A stretch of DNA of 64,000 nucleotides from JBBQFI01 sp038237805 (GTDB lineage Bacteria; Verrucomicrobiota; Verrucomicrobiia; Chthoniobacterales; UBA10450), in NCBI GenBank assembly GCA_038237805.1, contig JBBRYI010000001.1:62001-126000 (forward strand), in the 5' to 3' direction. How positions within the stretch are numbered: position 1 is the stretch's first letter; every line of letters starts with the position of its first letter. The position numbers and the translations under genes were made by a program. The notes below the pieces were generated by a model. It made no database searches. It had not been told where the DNA came from and saw only the letters and a list, made by a program, of their open reading frames with translations. Positions 62,747 through 64,000 of the stretch are shown piece by piece.

Positions 62747-63112
62747 ATGCCGACAAACGTTCTTGGAACCGAATTGAAATGCTGCTGCCGCGATCCAATG
62801 ACAGGTTTCTTTCGCGACGGCTACTGCCGCACCGGCCCGGAAGACACGGGACTGCATACCGTTTGTGTGCAGGTGACGCGCGAGTTTTTGGATTTCTCAG
62901 TCTTAGATGGAAATGATCTGGTGACGCCGCATCCGGAATGGGGCTTTTCTGGGTTGAAGCCCGGGGACAAATGGTGCGTATGTGTGACGCGGTGGGTGGA
63001 AGCGCTGCGACGGGGGCGCGCGGCGCCGATCGATTTGGAAGCAACGCATTCTTCTGCGCTGGAGTTTGCGACGTTGGAAGAATTGCGCGCAAATGCGCTG
63101 ATAACTTCTTGA
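62747..63112 (+). CDS. DUF2237-family protein
   Basis: The 121-residue protein matches DUF2237: NVLGTELKCCCRDPMTGFFR, YCRTGPEDTGLHTVCVQVT, GNDLVTPHPEWGFSGLKPGD and WCVCVTRWVEALRRG. Several conserved Cys suggest metal binding, but no function is known to me. It stands alone on the plus strand between the 2H phosphoesterase and metG. A decayed family D repeat follows. Confidence 0.88.
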   Translation: MPTNVLGTELKCCCRDPMTGFFRDGYCRTGPEDTGLHTVCVQVTREFLDFSVLDGNDLVTPHPEWGFSGLKPGDKWCVCVTRWVEALRRGRAAPIDLEATHSSALEFATLEELRANALITS

Positions 63113-63113
63113 G

Positions 63114-63205
63114 TGTAGCGGCAGTCTCCGACCGTCGCATTAATCTGGCTCGGCTAAGCCACGCGTTAGCGAACTTCGAATCAGTGCGACGGTCAGAGCT
63201 CCCCA
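63114..63205. repeat. Palindromic repeat family D copy 2, decayed
   Basis: The left part, GTGTAGCGGCAGTCTCCGAC, and the right part, GTGCGACGGTCAGAGCTCC, correspond to the arms of the copy at 60742-60813. The right arm is truncated and now ends at metG; the loop is longer (about 40 bases). Confidence 0.75.
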
Positions 63206-63208
63206 GAG

Positions 63209-64000
63209 TCATGTCTCGATGCGCGGAAACAACGGCGTGGGTTTTCCGACGACGTGCCCGTCCGGCAACTTCCCCCACTCCGCGTCCCGTAACGAGAAAC
63301 GTTTGTCCTTTCCGCTCAACTCCATTTTCCAACTGAGTTGATCGAAAATCCCATGTGCCGCTTTCGGCAAGACCGGCGACAGTAAGATCCCGATTACGCG
63401 CAACGATTCTGCAAGCGAATACAGGAGGGATCTAAGCTGGACCTCCGCTTCTTTAGCTGAACTCTTCGCAAGTTTCCACGGCTCTCCCTTTTCAACCTCG
63501 GCATTCCCTTGATTTGCGATTTCCAAAATGCTGCCGATCGCGGCATTGACTACAAAAGGGCCAAGTGTAGCGGGCAATGTTAGCGGAAGCTCTCGAGCGA
63601 AACTAAAATGCGATCTGTACGCTTTTACAGAACCGGCTACTGTCTCTGCTAACCTTTTGCTCGATACGGCGTTCATGATCTCTTCCGTTAGGCTGATCTT
63701 CATATCTTGATACCGACATGTCATGTTTAAGGTTCGGTTCAAAAGATTGCCGATGGAGTTGGCGAGATCAGCATTGTAGCGCTCAATAAGTCGCTCCTCA
63801 GAAAAGTCCGCATCCTTGCCGGTGACGATGTCGTTCATCAAATAGTAGCGCAGCGCTTCGACGCTGTGCTTGTCAGCGAGCGCATCGGGATCAACGACGT
63901 TGCCTAACGATTTGCTCATCTTCGCGCCGGAGATATTCCACCAGCCGTGCACGAGAAGTTTCGGCATTGCATCGTCCGGAAAACCGAGGGCGTGCAACAT
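63209..64000 (-). CDS. metG: Methionyl-tRNA synthetase, C-terminal part
   Basis: The gene continues past the right edge; about 263 C-terminal residues are visible. The KMSKS motif is in SGAKMSKSLGNVVDPDAL, followed by the helical anticodon-binding domain (VEALRYYLMNDIVTGKDADF; NADLANSIGNLLNRTLNM). No C-terminal tRNA-binding EMAP domain is present; the protein ends KPTPLFPRIET. MetRS charges initiator and elongator tRNA-Met. Confidence 0.94.
   Translation of the reverse strand: MLHALGFPDDAMPKLLVHGWWNISGAKMSKSLGNVVDPDALADKHSVEALRYYLMNDIVTGKDADFSEERLIERYNADLANSIGNLLNRTLNMTCRYQDMKISLTEEIMNAVSSKRLAETVAGSVKAYRSHFSFARELPLTLPATLGPFVVNAAIGSILEIANQGNAEVEKGEPWKLAKSSAKEAEVQLRSLLYSLAESLRVIGILLSPVLPKAAHGIFDQLSWKMELSGKDKRFSLRDAEWGKLPDGHVVGKPTPLFPRIET

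Noticed and set aside
3309..63205. Repeats considered as CRISPR arrays
   Set aside because: Copies are far apart, palindromic and without regular unique spacers, and no cas gene is present.

Overview
The window looks like a chromosomal segment of a Verrucomicrobiota bacterium, most likely near the Spartobacteria/Chthoniobacterales. This placement is an inference from gene content: a CADD-type (CT610-like) enzyme otherwise best known from Chlamydiae, an exosortase fused to an EpsI domain, a fused SecD-SecF, a fused uroporphyrinogen methyltransferase/synthase, and large TPR proteins. Codon use is moderately GC-rich throughout and I see no prophage, plasmid or integron signature and no CRISPR array.

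Layout. Positions 16-16408 (minus strand) hold one long ribosomal supercluster read from rpsL down to rpmJ (str, S10, spc and alpha genes, with secY, adk, map and infA). tuf, rpmD and rpsN are missing from their usual places. A secreted coiled-coil protein is wedged between rpsS and rplV. Positions 16654-20970 (plus) carry tgt, yajC, secDF and rpsU. Positions 20999-29365 (minus) look like one transcript: a HemX/CcsA-like gene, hemA, hemC and a cobA-hemD fusion run directly into a GrpE-like gene, a lidless DnaK-like gene and a protein combining a degenerate J-like region, two TerB-like repeats and a SUMF1 domain. Positions 29366-36970 contain a structured intergenic region, apt, a frameshifted PQQ-type sugar dehydrogenase, a large TPR protein, an exosortase-EpsI fusion and a secreted DNase I-fold hydrolase. 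Positions 36991-50774 (mostly minus) carry metabolic and housekeeping genes (glcD-like, fabI, CADD-like, treS-maltokinase, clpS-DUF2017, ybeY, panE, ndh, smpB) and an ECF sigma/anti-sigma pair. Positions 50854-58610 hold rpoZ, tRNA-Pro, a metal-transport pair, a 34-residue COX24-like peptide, two TPR proteins and a PerM-type permease. Positions 58954-64000 hold an HscA-like Hsp70, RtcB next to a 2H phosphoesterase, a DUF2237 protein and the 3' part of metG.

Two genome-scale signals stand out. First, the 9-mer GCCTAACGA / TCGTTAGGC occurs 36 times (20 and 16 per strand) where about 0.5 would be expected by chance. It sits in several reading frames, between genes and even as the stop-codon context of genes. 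This resembles a DNA-uptake sequence or another genome-wide recognition word. Second, at least six families of small palindromic repeats occupy gene ends. They have constant cores or arms with co-varying stems, and one is inserted in frame inside tgt.

The best candidate for an undescribed protein system is the GrpE-like / lidless DnaK / J-TerB-SUMF1 triad attached to the heme operon.
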